Source of the DNA: Pinus tabuliformis
Lineage: Eukaryota > Streptophyta > Pinopsida > Pinales > Pinaceae
Direction of reading: 5' to 3'
Assembly: GCA_031772625.1 (NCBI GenBank)
Contig: CM062817.1
Coordinates: 887,950,184 to 888,014,183 of the forward strand
DNA: 64,000 bases
Positions 1 through 10,870 of the stretch are shown in pieces. Numbering within the stretch: the stretch's first letter is position 1; every line of letters begins with the position of its first letter. The position numbers and the translations under genes are program-made. A model generated the notes under the pieces. That model was not told where the DNA came from, searched no databases, and saw only the letters and a program-made list of their open reading frames with translations.

Positions 1-310
1 ACTCCATAAATAAATCCACGTGAACAATATAAATAATGTACAAGTAATTGATAGTCGAAAATATTGTCCGAGTAAAATTGGGTCTGGGTCTCATATATAT
101 ACCTAAAGCTAGAATGCCAAAGGGGGAATGCCAATTCATAAAAAGACATGTCTTTTGGAACGTGTCTTTTCATAATTATCAACAATATTATATTAATTAT
201 TATTATCATTATTATTTATATTATACATATTTGTGTTTATAATAAAGATAGATATTCTACTTAATCCACACACTTTTTCATTTTTACTATTCCATTTAAA
301 TTTCTTAACA
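1..310. repeat. Dispersed AT-rich repeat, copy 1
   Basis: Non-coding. The first 110 bases share ordered blocks (GTGAACAATATA, AAGTAATTGATAG, GGGTCTCATATATATACC) with 31915-32020. The part from about 185 to 300 (ATTATTAT runs, AGATATTCTA, TTAATCCACA) matches two consecutive stretches at 17490-17660. No coding frame is convincing. This is probably a fragment of an LTR or other non-coding transposon part present at least three times in the window. The family is unknown. Confidence 0.6.
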
Positions 311-529
311 ATAATTTATAGAAAACCATTTTTGTTCATCATAGAAAGTTTCTATTTTTCCAAGGTATGGTCATTTATATTTAATCCAAAGATACACAAT
401 TTCATTTAGATTAATATATATATATATATATATATTTTAATTTCATTTAGATTTAAAAAAATAATTAAAAAATAAAAAGTATTTTAAAGTTTTATTTTAG
501 TATTTTTTACTCTTTTAATAATCTTCATA

Positions 530-650
530 TATTCTTTTACATGTGCCTGATGTTATCTCGACAAATCAATGTTTCTATTATGTTTATATATATTCTTTTA
601 CATGTGTCTGATGCTATCTCAACAAATCAATGTTTCTATTATGTTTCTAT
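530..650 (+). repeat. 61-bp tandem duplication
   Basis: Two head-to-tail units (530-590 and 591-650), each starting TATTCTTTTACATGTG and carrying ACAAATCAATGTTTCTATTA, differ at only a few bases. The rest of 310-650 is AT-rich, includes a (TA)n run at about 413-434, and has no gene. Confidence 0.8.
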
Positions 651-857
651 GGGCCTAATGGTTAAGAGCATGTGTCTCCTCCTAAGAGGTCATAAGTTCA
701 AAATGAGAGGAAGGTAGAGTATGTATGCCTTCCTAGTCATCGCAGTCAAATCGTTGTGCGGAGGTGGGTCCCTTGTCCCACAAACAAAGGGGACTCATAC
801 ACCAATTTGGTGTTTGGCTTGGCTGTGACCTTAAAAATGGATTATTATTATTATTAT
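651..857 (+). mobile_element. tRNA-derived SINE with (ATT)n tail
   Basis: The 5' end reads like a tRNA: an A-box-like GGGCCTAATGGTTAAG is followed about 35 bases later by a B-box-like AGGTCATAAGTTCAAAA. A GC-richer body of about 130 bp then ends in an ATT tail at about 842-857. ACAAATCAATG (622-632) before it and ACAAAATCAATG (858-869) after it could be an imperfect target-site duplication, in which case the element starts near 633. Pol III boxes, size and tail fit a plant SINE. The family is not identified. Confidence 0.65.
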
Positions 858-869
858 ACAAAATCAATG

Positions 870-1060
870 CACAAAATATTCAAAAAGTGTGGAATATATA
901 ATTAGTACAATTAAGGTCTCCTGTATATACTTAAGAGAAAATGTCAATATATAATTAAAATTGGGGTCTCCCGTATATACCTAAAAGAGAATGTCAATCG
1001 TGTATATACCTAAAAGGGGATGTCAATTCATAAAGAGTCATGCTTTCTCATAATTATTAA
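870..1060. repeat. Dispersed AT-rich repeat fragments, copy 2
   Basis: ATTCAAAAAGTGTGGAATAT near 878 resembles the block at 31889-31908. The phrase GTCTCCYGTATATACYTAA then occurs three times in degraded form (about 914-1020), followed by TGTCAATTCATAAAGAG, which matches 130-145. It is rearranged material of the same family as copy 1. No coding content. Confidence 0.5.
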
Positions 1061-1577
1061 TTACATTTTTTCCAAAGGAAAAAATCGTGGCGTAACATTT
1101 TATTAAGAGAAATAAAAAGTTACATATATGTGCTGTACAAATAAAAAGTTACATCAGTATATATGCAGTAGCATATTCTCCATCAAGCTTCGTGCAGATC
1201 ACAAAAAGTGTCCGGCTGCTTTGGAAGCCATCCTGTCATAAAATAAAGCAAAAAAGTACACATATGTTAAAGACTGTCTGAGTGACTGCAAATACGACTA
1301 TTACTATAAAATATTTAAGTTGTAAACAGTTAGCTTATATGTGCAACCTGTGAAGAGAGATCAAAGCATTCCCTCAAGCCCAGGGAAGATAGAGCATGAT
1401 ATGTCAAAAAACTATGAAGATATAAGAGACCTGCGTGATAGTATCAAAATACATCCCTCAAACATCCACTGGAAACCTGATCACTGAAGCCCCCATGAGA
1501 AACTGTGAAAATTGTTATTTTTAAAGGAAGACGGACGCAAGTAATGACGCTTAGTTCCATTTATTTGCTGAATGACC

Positions 1578-2203
1578 TACCAATGCCCCATATCTTGTTG
1601 AAGGCCCTCTTTGGATAAAAGATCTGCTATAGAATTCCTCTCCCTGTATATGTGGCAACAGGAAATATGATTAAAAGCCCGCTTTCCGTGATGGTGTGTA
1701 ATTGTGGCATCTTTGTGTGTTGTTGAACTATTTTATTACATTCATTGAGTAACCAAAAATATTCTTGTAGTTTAATTCTAGGGCCTAACATAATAGTAGC
1801 TTGAGAGATAGAAGTTCTGCGAAATTGTTTGATCCCTGCCAAGGCCAATTTAAATGGAGTAACAGCCTCCCCAGAGATATTATCCTCATTTGATGTTGTT
1901 CCGTCAAAATATGACCATGGCATCTGAAAAATTATTTCTTCTTCATGTACTATACGAAGAACGTGAGATTGATCTTCCCTTGGAATAAGTGCAAAGATGG
2001 TTGCTACCTCTGAAGCTATGATCTGTGGCACATGTAAGGCATCCCTGAAGGTTGCCTTTTTGCAAGCAAGCCAGACTCCCCAACTTATTATAGGTGGGGT
2101 ATTCCGAAGGGTCTCATCACGAGATAGATCCAACCAGATTTTCCAAGCCTCCAACATGTTATTCCCATGCCACTCCGAATTGAAACCAATCAATTATTTA
2201 CTT
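1578..2203 (-). pseudogene. LINE ORF2 C-terminus: RNase H domain
   Basis: The frame opened near 2193 shows the LINE RNase H start: the catalytic aspartate lies in the YFDG motif about 96 residues in, followed by an insert and an F-KLALAGI-like strand (the family has ..A.eeAea.Al..GL). The typical family ending HIYRERNSIADLLSKEG is present but in another frame (about 1665-1600), so one frameshift near 1665 separates it; the natural stop is TAG at 1578-1580. In L1-type plant LINEs RNase H removes the RNA strand during target-primed reverse transcription. Here the domain is broken and old. Confidence 0.85.
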
Positions 2204-2289
2204 TTCATCCAAACATTTTATGTAAAAGGACATGATAAACATATGATAAATGGAATCTTCTGTATTCTTGCGTAAAATGCACCACCCTG

Positions 2290-2830
2290 GCCCCTCCTTT
2301 TTTCCTTTTCTGAAAGCTATCTCAGGTTGGGACTTTAATCCTCAGAATACACCACATAAACATCCTAGATTTTGCAGGACAGGGCAGTTTCCATAGAGGC
2401 TTCCACCACCATTCAGCATTAGAGGCTTCCACCACCATTCAACATTTATCCTCAGCCTCTGCTCAATCAGATTACTGTAACCAGCTTTTGGCGTGTATAT
2501 TCCTGATGAACTGAAGACCCACCAGAGCAAGTCCTCTGTCACGGAGTCTAACATTTGTTCGCCTCAATTCAGAGATATATACCGACCAAACATCGTTGAA
2601 TTCAGCGGAAAGATGAAGCTGTTGGGCCAATTTGCACCCCTGTGACCAGAAAGAGGATTGACTTCCATCCACAATTTGATTCAAGTGACATATGCCTTAT
2701 TCGCTTAGAAAATTGACCAAAGCTTCCGAAAGTCTATAATTTTCTGAGTAGCCTACCCACGGATCTGTACCAACTCTCATTCTTTCCCCTGCCAATCCTC
2801 CATGCCAGACCAATTCCAATAACGTGAAAG
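2290..2830 (-). pseudogene. LINE ORF2: zf-RVT region
   Basis: The segment between RT and RNase H. On the minus strand one sees GTDPWVGY (family: W.D.WL), then DLLWWVFSSSGIYTPKAGYS, which fits the family pattern D...W..s.sG.ysvksaY, followed by the zinc part near 2400-2340 (CPAKSRMFMW). A near-identical 25-30 base segment (GAGGCTTCCACCACCATTCA) occurs twice at about 2397 and 2423, a small tandem duplication inside the coding region. Several stops interrupt the frame. Confidence 0.75.
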
Positions 2831-2929
2831 GAATTATTGATAGCTTTCCAAATAATTAAAGAGTTTTGAATTTTTTTATTCTCCTTGATCCAAGAGAGGG
2901 TACATATATTTACGAATGATCACAGTTGT

Positions 2930-4493
2930 CCAAAGGTTGTCTAAGGAAAGAAGGCTCCAACTAACTTTAGCTGATAGATTTTTTGGTGAACAGAGGCAAA
3001 TCTTGTAGGCCCCATCCTCCCATGCCTTTGGCAGAGCAACCTTCTCCTAGGCAACCCATGGAAGGGCATCTTCCTCTTTAAATCCAGCCCATAAATTTGT
3101 GATGCACAGTTTCCTGATTGCCGACAAAACGCCCCAAGTACCCAGGACAAAGCCATCCAATAGACCGGAATTGCCTCCAGTAATGATTTTATCAGCGTTA
3201 GCTAACCTACCCTCGAAATCCATTTGAAACTCCAATGACATATTATTTTCTCCACCTTGGCCACCAACCACATCCAGTACTTTTCAGTAAGAATTTGGTT
3301 TTAGCGGAAATCCAAGATACTTCAAACTTTCCCTTCGAGGAATAATTTAGAAAGGGAAAAAGGATACCACCCTATTCGCTTCAGCCCGTGAGAGCCCTGA
3401 AACCGAAATGGACAATTTATGAACATTTATCACCATGCCTATAGCTTTTTGGAACAGGTTGAGAGCCTGTTTGATTTCTGCTAGATCTTATTGAGTCTAG
3501 ATCTTATTGAGTGCCATTACAAAAAATTAGAACATAGTCCACAAAGAGAATAAGTGCGTGATATATAAATTGGTCACTACCTCAATCTCTTTTAAGACCC
3601 CCTCCTCTTTACTTCCAACAATAGACTACTTAGTCCCTTTGCTGCAAGAAGGGAAAGACAATAGACTGCTTAGTCCCTTTGCTGCAAGAAGGAAAGGAAG
3701 AAGTGATAGGGGTCATACCTGTCTCAAACCCCTCTGACTGTGAAAAAAAGGGTAGGCCAAACCATTAATCAAGACAACAAAGGAAACATTTGTTATGCAC
3801 CTCATTACCTAATTGATGAAGGGCACATTGAACCCAAGGATTGTGAGAATCATTCTAAGAAAGATCCAACTAACCTGATCATAAGCTTTTGAGAGATCAA
3901 TTTTTATCACTACTCCTTTTAGATTCCAGGTTTTAATACTATGCAGACCTTCTTAAGCCACCCCTATTGCTTCATGAATCTGTCGCCCTTCCAAAAAACC
4001 AAATTGCTCTCTAGACATATTCCTTGATAGAATAGGCCTAAGACGCATGGCTATTATGTTTGCAATAATTTTATATACACAGTTGCACAAAGATATAGGC
4101 CTGAATTCTTCAAAGGACTTGGATTCGTCTACCTTAGGGATAAGGGCTATAAAAGTAGAATTGAATGGATCATGAATCCTCCCTAACTGCCTAGATTCTT
4201 CAGCAATCTTCAGAAGTTCATCCCTTATTAGATCAAAGAAGCCTAGATAGAGCTCCACTGACCATCCATCAGGACCCAATATTTTGTCCTTCTACATCCC
4301 TTTGAAAGCTGCCTCCAATTCATCTTTTGAAATAGGATACATTAGCATCTGATTATCTTCCTCTTCCACAAACCTCAAAAAAAATTGTGCAATTTGAAGA
4401 ACTTCGGCAATTGTGGACTCTTCCAGATCCCTAAATAAATTATGGAAGAAATATTTACTAAGTGAGGCCAATTCTTCAAAATTTTGTGCCCTC
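2930..4493 (-). pseudogene. LINE ORF2: reverse transcriptase domain
   Basis: From the hAT junction leftwards: an RT lead-in ending in NFEELASLSKYFFHNLF, then GPDGWSVELY, IALIPK and FRPISLCNCVYKIIA, then EQFGFLEGRQIHEAI (RT fingers/palm start, 4279-3953). The catalytic box expected as F/YADD reads FVDYVLIF near 3550-3530, so the second and third catalytic positions are lost. The thumb follows (3271-2941), with MGGWGLQDLPLF in one frame where the family has K..GGLGI. Several frame changes are needed to read it through. The domain once copied LINE RNA at a nicked chromosomal site; this copy cannot be active. Confidence 0.9.
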
Positions 4494-4791
4494 CTCCCAT
4501 CCATAGTTTTAAAAACCGGCCGGGTTCATTGGGCGACCAGGTCAAACCGGCCAAAAAACCTGGTTGAAGGGTCCATTTATGGTCAAACCGGTCGGTTCCA
4601 TCATAAACCGGCCGGTTTATTGCTAGGGCAGCTATAAACCCCACAAAATGCATTTTTGTGAGTTTGGAAGCTATTTTGAGGGAAATTTGGGGTTGTTTTC
4701 CTCCAAAAATAGTTCCTTCAAGAAAAACATGCCTACCCTCTCATTTTCCTGACACATCTCAACCCTAGCAATGTTGGCAATTAATGGTAAT

Positions 4792-6045
4792 CTAAGTAAC
4801 CGGATTCGTTATATAGGGGCCACGTGTCCGAATCCGGCGTGTCGGACACGATTCGTTCAAAAAACGTGTGCCAAAAACAGGATTGTCGAATCCTATCAGG
4901 ATTCTTCGAATCCCAAACGTGTCCCGAAATTCTCCAACGTGTCCTGATTTTTGACTGCGTGTCCTATTTTCCAGGATTCATTTAGCGGAAAAGGGACTCC
5001 CGCAAGTTAGAAAAGGCCGCATTTTCACTTGGCGTGGAAACACGGTTCTCATTTACCAAGTCCTTGGAATCGATGTTCACTCAGAAGCATGATGAATCTC
5101 TCTGATAGTTGCACGAGTGAGATTAATGGCATAATGATTAGAATCATGTGGATGGACAGACAAATGGGCAATAAATTTGTCCCCAGTTTGGCTCTTGCGT
5201 CATTCTCGTCTGAGTTTGTTCTATGCATCGGTCCACCACCTCCGTGGCACACTAATTTGGTGATAACTCTACCGTGGCACTCTAATTTGGTGAGAACTTT
5301 AATTCAAGTTTTCTAGAATTGGTAGAGGCTCTACCTACAACTGTTTATAGATCTTCCCCTTTCAAAGTTTAAAGGACGTCTCTGGCTCAAACAAGGTCCG
5401 TCAATCTCGCGTCTTTAGGTTATCAAACGAATTTACTTAGCTTTGGTGACTGGAGAAGAAGTTTATTTGACCAACACAGTTCATTGCACATCTGGGGCAT
5501 TGCTAGTTGGGTCACTGCATCTCAGTTTCCTATTTCAATTTTGGGGAATTGTCTTCTTTCTTCCTTTTGGTCGTATTGGGGTGGCCGGGCTCACTCTTTT
5601 ATGAAACTTACTAAATGCAACCTCTTTACCAGTACATCAAAATGAACACTGATTCCACCTCCGAGTCTTCTTTGATACTCTGATTCCACCTTGTTCCCAT
5701 TGCTTGTCAGCTCACAAGGCTCTATAGAAAACTACAGTTGGCAGTGTGTTTATCTTACTATCTTGTAGTTGTAAGTTGTCTTTCAGTTATGAATTATGAA
5801 TCATGATTTATGTGACCACTGACATGTATTTGAATTTTGTATGTACTATGCATGCTATAGATGAAGATCTATGTTTGAAATCAATAAATTTGTATCATTA
5901 ATTAAAATTTTGTAAGAAATATCTAATTTTTAATATATATATTTAATAAAATAATATATAACGAATCCTACGTGCCCTGTTCCGGGGGGTCAACGTGTCT
6001 GAATCCAACACTACGAATCCCGAATCCCTGTGTCAGGTGACTTAG
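4792..6045. mobile_element. hAT-superfamily non-autonomous element nested in the outer hAT
   Basis: Ends CTAAGTAACCGGA (4792-) and, reading inward from the other end, CTAAGTCACCTGA (ending 6045), so the terminal inverted repeat is about 10 bp with one mismatch. A perfect 8-bp target-site duplication ATGGTAAT flanks it (4784-4791 and 6046-6053). Subterminal regions are full of ACGTGTCC/ATTCG words on both sides. The 1254-bp interior has no transposase-like frame. Open frames at 5029-5316 are not recognisable as protein. Confidence 0.88.
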
Positions 6046-6474
6046 ATGGTAATGTTATATTTTTAAAATAAAAGGATGAAAATGTAAATTCTATTTTCTC
6101 CATGTGAAATTCAATGAGACATTTCATGGTCATGTTAAAAATTTAAGTAAAAAGATGAAAATGAAAATTAAAGGAAATCCTTTTACTTAACTTTTTAAGT
6201 TTTTAACATTACCATGAAACGACTCGGGATGTTTGAGAGTGGTTTCAACTTCATTGGATTTCATATGGAAAAACTAGAATTTTAGATTTCACTCAAAATT
6301 TAGCAGACTTAATGGTTTTCAAGATTTCATGGTTTGGGGGTTTGCAATGTTTCCATTTGATTCTATCATGCGTGAGGGTATGAGATTGGCATTTGAGCAA
6401 GAGCATGAAGCCCTTTAAAAACCTTGATGTTGGTGGCATTGATTGTTGAACTTTGTTGATGTTGGTGGTATTGA

Positions 6475-6777
6475 TTGTTGAACTCCTCTACCATGGCCTT
6501 AACAAGAATGCACCCTTCACTCAAAGGAAAACAACTAGTTAAGCATGCTAATCTTTTTCTACCACATTATAAGGTTGAGGAGATGAACCCTTCACTCAAA
6601 CCAAAATCATTGGTTAGGCATGTTAAACCTTTTCAATTTCTATCATGTTATAAGGTTGAGCAATCCAAGTGTGAAGACTTTGAACTAGATGATGTTTATG
6701 TATCTCTTGTTGATGATCCCATTTCTAGTAGCATCGAATCAATGATGAGTTTCTTGAGTGACCATGTTGATCGGTGA
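6475..6777 (+). CDS. Unidentified 100-aa ORF inside the outer hAT
   Basis: ATG at 6475, stop at 6775-6777. The product contains a visible internal duplication: two modules of about 30 residues, each PSLK(G/P)K(Q/S)LV(K/R)H followed by a hydrophobic stretch and YKVE, then an acidic tail. It does not resemble hAT transposase motifs that I know. It may be a transposon-captured fragment or chance coding. Function unknown. Confidence 0.3.
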   Translation: MLNSSTMALTRMHPSLKGKQLVKHANLFLPHYKVEEMNPSLKPKSLVRHVKPFQFLSCYKVEQSKCEDFELDDVYVSLVDDPISSSIESMMSFLSDHVDR

Positions 6778-7301
6778 TTTGTAGTTTTGATGTTTATTTT
6801 TGCTATTACTACTAAAGTTGTAGAGGTGTTCTAGGAGTCCTCAAACTCTGAGCCATATTATTTATGCAGCTCATGTTGATGATCTCTTGTCTCATAATGG
6901 TGATGAGTTTGATCATGATGAGGAGTGATCATGTTGTTGATCACTGATATGTAGACTTGTAGTAGGTCAATGACCCCATAGCTTTGAGCACTGTTTTCGG
7001 ACTCTAAAGGCCATTTAGAGCCTCATTGATTATGTTGATATGTATTACACTCGATGTCATTTTGGTATATTCACCTTTACATGGTATATAGATGAGCAAA
7101 CCTTGCAATATTTGTCTCTATTGGTTCGGAATCATGGTTTTAAATCTTAAAAATAGTTTTTTAATTAAAAACTAATTATTTCATGTGTTTTTTTAAAGAC
7201 CGGTTGATTTAGACCTGACCAGTCCTGGTTTGACCTGTTCCAGTTTGAAATCCGGTTTATTAGGTGCACTGATCCAGTGACCGGTTTCCGGTTTTTAAAA
7301 C

Positions 7302-8450
7302 TGTAGAATTTTCTCTACAAATCAGCTAGCTCACTGATATCATGTAGAAATTTCATCTGTAGATCCAACTGATATATATACAATGTAATAAAGCATAATA
7401 CTAGATCTACATCTACCATAAATTTAGCGGAAGCTTAATTGAACATGAGCAATATCAAACATGAACACATATCGCTGATAAAAAGGAATCAATCACACAT
7501 AACACAGAATATATCACTGGGGAAAGCACCAGCATAAACCCCAACACTGTATTATCAATAAAATGGAAATCCTCAACAACATACAAAAAGAATCAGCTCA
7601 GAAGCTATCCTGCTCTCTCTGTACTCTGATGATAAAGCTCATGGACTACCTAGCCCTGTATATAAGCGCTGCACCTCAGATCCAAGCTCCTATTTTCTTG
7701 CGCAGTTTTGATTGGGGTCCAATTACAAAACACATGTAAATTGGCCTGATCATACCTGCTGTCAACCTCAGGTCCAACTACGCAATACTTGAGGACTCAA
7801 GTTCCTCCAGCATGCAAAGAATACTTACTAGAAATATCCTAGCAACTGACAGAACATTGTCCCACCATCTGATCTCAACTGGGTCTTTGTCTAAACTGTT
7901 ATGCATTAGTTATCCATGAAAAAATACTCTGTTATCTGAAAATAATAGTTGTCACATGCATGCAAGCATCAACAAACTATATCTCATTAATTTAACAACT
8001 TGTTAAATTAATCTAACTGAACTTGACTAAGTTAAACTAAGTCAATTGATCCTCTCAACATAGAACTCATCTTTAATTCCTCAATCAGTGGAGCAAATCA
8101 AGGACACATTCCCCAATTAGTGGAGAAATAATTGCATGTTCTCACAAAGACTTCAAGTTTGTTTTTCCTTAACTAATTAATTCTCCTTAACTAATTAATT
8201 CATGGAGAATTAATTAATTAATATTCCAAACTGCTGGTAAGACCAAATTCGAATTTACTTCCTATAGATAGACTAGGGACTGCTGTAAATAGGAAGGGAC
8301 CCAGAAATGTTATTTTTCGCAGTTTCACCTCTCACCCAAGGTAGCCAAAATGCTCATTGGCCAAACTGATATTTTTAGAAGTGCTATTTTTAGCAGTTCT
8401 ATTTTTAACACTTCCTAAACTTAGCATTTCTTGTTGCACACTTTTCAACA
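7302..8450 (-). mobile_element. Collapsed Ty1/copia element: one LTR, primer site and a stub of the other LTR end
   Basis: Flanked by perfect 5-bp duplications AAAAC (7297-7301 and 8451-8455). Read on the minus strand, an LTR of about 1.1 kb runs from TGTTGAAAAG (8450) to TTTCTACA (7343). It is followed by TGATATCAGTGAGC (7342-7329), a degraded copy of the initiator-Met tRNA primer site TGGTATCAGAGC, and then a short end TGTAGAGAAAATTCTACA. That end repeats the LTR terminus, so the coding interior and nearly all of the second LTR have been deleted. It landed inside the right terminal repeat of the outer hAT. A minus-strand TATATA lies near 7665. Confidence 0.8.
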
Positions 8451-8467
8451 AAAACTATGCTCCCATC

Positions 8468-9644
8468 AGGCTATGCCATTTCCTAGATTGTATTTTCCAC
8501 CTTCTTGCTTTGCCTTTTGCAAAGTTGTGAAAAAAAATTGTGTTTTCGTCCACACTTTTCAGCCAAACAAATCTATTTTTTTGTCTCCATTCTTCCTCTT
8601 TTTCTGCTAACAAAATCTTTTTTGACATTTCTAATTGCATGATTCTGAGCTTTGATCCATTGATACATAACCACCACCTTCAAGCGACTCAAGCCTCTCC
8701 AGTTCTTCTTCAATTTGTTTCAGCTCTGCCTCCTCCTGAGATTTCTTCTCACTGGTCCATTCGATAGAGACCTTTTTAACTTCTTTTAGTTATGGGAAAA
8801 ATGTTGAGTTGGTCCAGAATACTAGTTTTCAGAAAAGGGTACCCAGGTGTCTTTGATCAGTTGGATATAGCTTTCATCATTCAACCATGAGGGATTGAAT
8901 TTGAAGGGGTTTCCTAGTTATTGGTGACCTCCTTTCACTTCTAACAGAATTGGAAAGTGATCTAAATGACCCCTGCACCAACCCATTGCCTGAAAAGGGG
9001 CAAATGAGTTCACCAGGTTTTCTGAAAGAAAAAATCTATCCAGTCGCTAAGAAATCTTGTCCTCGCCTATATGTCTGTTTTGCTATGTAGGTTTTAACTT
9101 AATGAGGTTAACATCAATGAGGCCATTATCAGTAAGTAACGGACTGCAGTATTCTGTCATAGGGTCAGGAAGGGCATGTGGGCCCCAAGATTCGGACGCA
9201 CCTATCTAAAAATTCAAGTCTCCTATTACAAGATTTCTCCGGTGCATAAAGGATTTCCCCATCAATGGATTGCAGAAGCTACTCCTCTCGTGCCAAGGAA
9301 CGAATATATATATATATATATATATGTTTACAACAGATAATTCCAAATTTAGCTCAGCAGAATATATTTCAACCCCAATTAAATTCTTAGAACTCCAGGA
9401 ATTCATAATTTTGAAAGATTTTAAGTTTTCCCCATTGCAAGACCACCAGCTTGACCCTAACATCTAAAGAGAAAATAGCCCAACCCGGGAACATCTTAGA
9501 TAATGCATTCTCAATATAAAGCCCATCCCCCAAGGCCTTCTGTAAGAAAGAGATGTTTGGATCGGCAGATTCGAAGAGTCTTTTTAATGCTAGTCTTTTC
9601 TGAGAACTAGCAAAACCCCGACAATTGTAGGAGAGGACTATCAT
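8468..9644 (-). pseudogene. LINE ORF2 N-terminus: endonuclease and linker
   Basis: The start is clear: MIVLSYNCRGFASSQKRLAL at 9644, the canonical first strand of the LINE apurinic/apyrimidinic endonuclease, then a degraded FLQK (family FLQET). NLVIGDLNF follows near 9230-9206, and LDRFF...LDHFPILL near 9050-8960 (family LDRfl..SDH.Pi). The linker has PFKFNPSW and, near 8600-8540, EEEWRQKNRFVWLK followed by a degraded GD-NT-FFH box. A (TA)n run has expanded inside the domain at 9303-9325. Several stops and shifts. The enzyme nicks target DNA to prime insertion. Confidence 0.88.
9303..9325. repeat. (TA)n microsatellite inside LINE endonuclease
   Basis: About 11 TA dinucleotides. They add an artificial YIYIYI stretch to the endonuclease reading frame. 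Confidence 0.9.
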
Positions 9645-9969
9645 GGTGGAGCCAGACCGGGGACCTACAATGCTCTAAGAGCCCCAACAAGTGATTTCCG
9701 TTTGCCCTCTTCAATATCGATTCAGGCTTTTATTTATGCCTTTGAAATCAATGATTTCCTACCCTTAATCTTCCGGTCTTTGTTCAAAATAGGAAAGGGT
9801 CCCAATCCTCCAAAAACATCCATACTACTGTCTTTTGGGGTCCTATGTCCGAGATTGTAGGGGGGATTGTGATATGGACTAGTGACCAACAAGTTGAAAT
9901 TGGAAGAAAGAAGACACATTAATGAGGCAGAAATAATAGTGCTATCGTTGAGCCCCAGAAGAGATAAAG

Positions 9970-10870
9970 TCACAGGCGAGGGGGAGCATACTGGAACATG
10001 TGCAAACCCGGATGGACTATTCTCGGAACATATAACAGAGACAGCATTTGTAAAAGAAAAAGAACAAAAGATGAGGACTCAAGAGAATCCAAAAAAGAGG
10101 GAGCTAATGCGGTCAGAGGAGCAGACTCTTCCAGCGATCTAAGCTGCTCTGAATTGGCACCCGCACCCTGAGAACTGCCTTGACCACCTCCATTTTCCTG
10201 GGAAGCTTTTGAGTCTTCAGGTCCTTCCATGGATACTACATTCTGAATAAAACCTTGATTTTGTTTACCCCTGCTATCCACCTGAGAGATTGATCTTCTG
10301 TATCCTTTTGTTGCCAGCGGATCATCGCGTACAAAGTGCCCCAGGGAATGACATAGGCGGCAGCGAAAAGGGAGATCTTCATAATCAACCTGTTGATTAA
10401 ATTTACTTCCTCTAAAATTAAGTATGAGGTGTGAAAAACCTTCCCTGAGATCCAGCTTGACAAGAATGTAAGCAAAGGTTCTCATCTCGGTGACCTGGAA
10501 GGACATATCTGCATCCAAATAAACCCCCATTTTGTTATCGATTGAATGGAATACATCCATGGACCATAAATGGGGAGGTAAACTTCGGATTCGTACCCAA
10601 ACAGGCACCTCCTCCACCTGCTCCCTCCCAGCATCAAAAAGGGGATTCTAGTGTTTAAGCAGAACTAGGGACGAGTCGATGCTCCAATTCCAAGCTATGG
10701 CCCAATTTGCCCCTTCTGCGGAGTGAAATTTTAGCATGAACCATCCGCGGGCCAAAATGGTAGCTTCTGCCAAATTTGTGGGTGTCTCGTCCCAGCTTCC
10801 CCTAATCCAACCATTAATCTCCTCTGCTTAAACTGCCTTCCCGCTGCATGACCAACTAAAATGAGTCCCG
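9970..10870 (-). pseudogene. LINE ORF1: DUF4283-like domain with zinc knuckle
   Basis: Minus-strand reading from 10870 gives the plant LINE/gag-like ORF1 signature: ...ATILARGWFMLKFHS..., then NPLFDAGREQVEEVPVWVRI and LPPHLW, and near 10370-10325 a zinc knuckle CRLCHSLGHFVRDD. The last cysteine of the CX2CX4HX4C motif is replaced by D. A stop (TAG) sits where the family has W, just before NPLFD (near 10648). The C-terminal part is Ser/Glu-rich. The protein would bind LINE RNA. Confidence 0.85.

Larger units (their letters stand above)
4502..8459. mobile_element. hAT-superfamily DNA transposon (outer), with two insertions inside
   Basis: The left end is CATAGTTTTAAAAACCGG (4502-4519). The right end is its exact reverse complement, interrupted by a copia insertion: CCGGTTTTTAAAAC at 7288-7301 and the remaining TATG at 8456-8459. 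The flanking 8-bp direct repeats CTCCCATC (4494-4501 and 8460-8467) are identical, the size typical of hAT. Subterminal CCGG-rich repeats occur on both sides (4530-4620 and 7198-7290), as in many plant hATs. No transposase is recognisable, so it is non-autonomous or gutted. It sits in ORF2 of the LINE and therefore is younger than the LINE. Confidence 0.88.
1578..10870 (-). mobile_element. L1-type plant LINE, decayed, split by nested insertions
   Basis: Read on the minus strand the order is ORF1 (DUF4283-like plus zinc knuckle, about 10870-9970), apurinic endonuclease (9644-8870), linker (8760-8468), reverse transcriptase (4493-2930), zf-RVT zinc domain (2830-2290) and RNase H (2203-1578). 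This is the standard layout of angiosperm/gymnosperm L1 elements that carry RNase H. Many stops and frame changes show it is dead. A hAT element with inner insertions occupies 4502-8459 inside ORF2. The exact 5' end (10871-12060) and 3' poly(A) end (about 1065-1150) are not resolved. No flanking duplication was found. Confidence 0.9.

Noticed and set aside
9206-9463. Protein with YIYIYI as a membrane segment
   Set aside because: The stretch is a (TA)n microsatellite inside LINE endonuclease.
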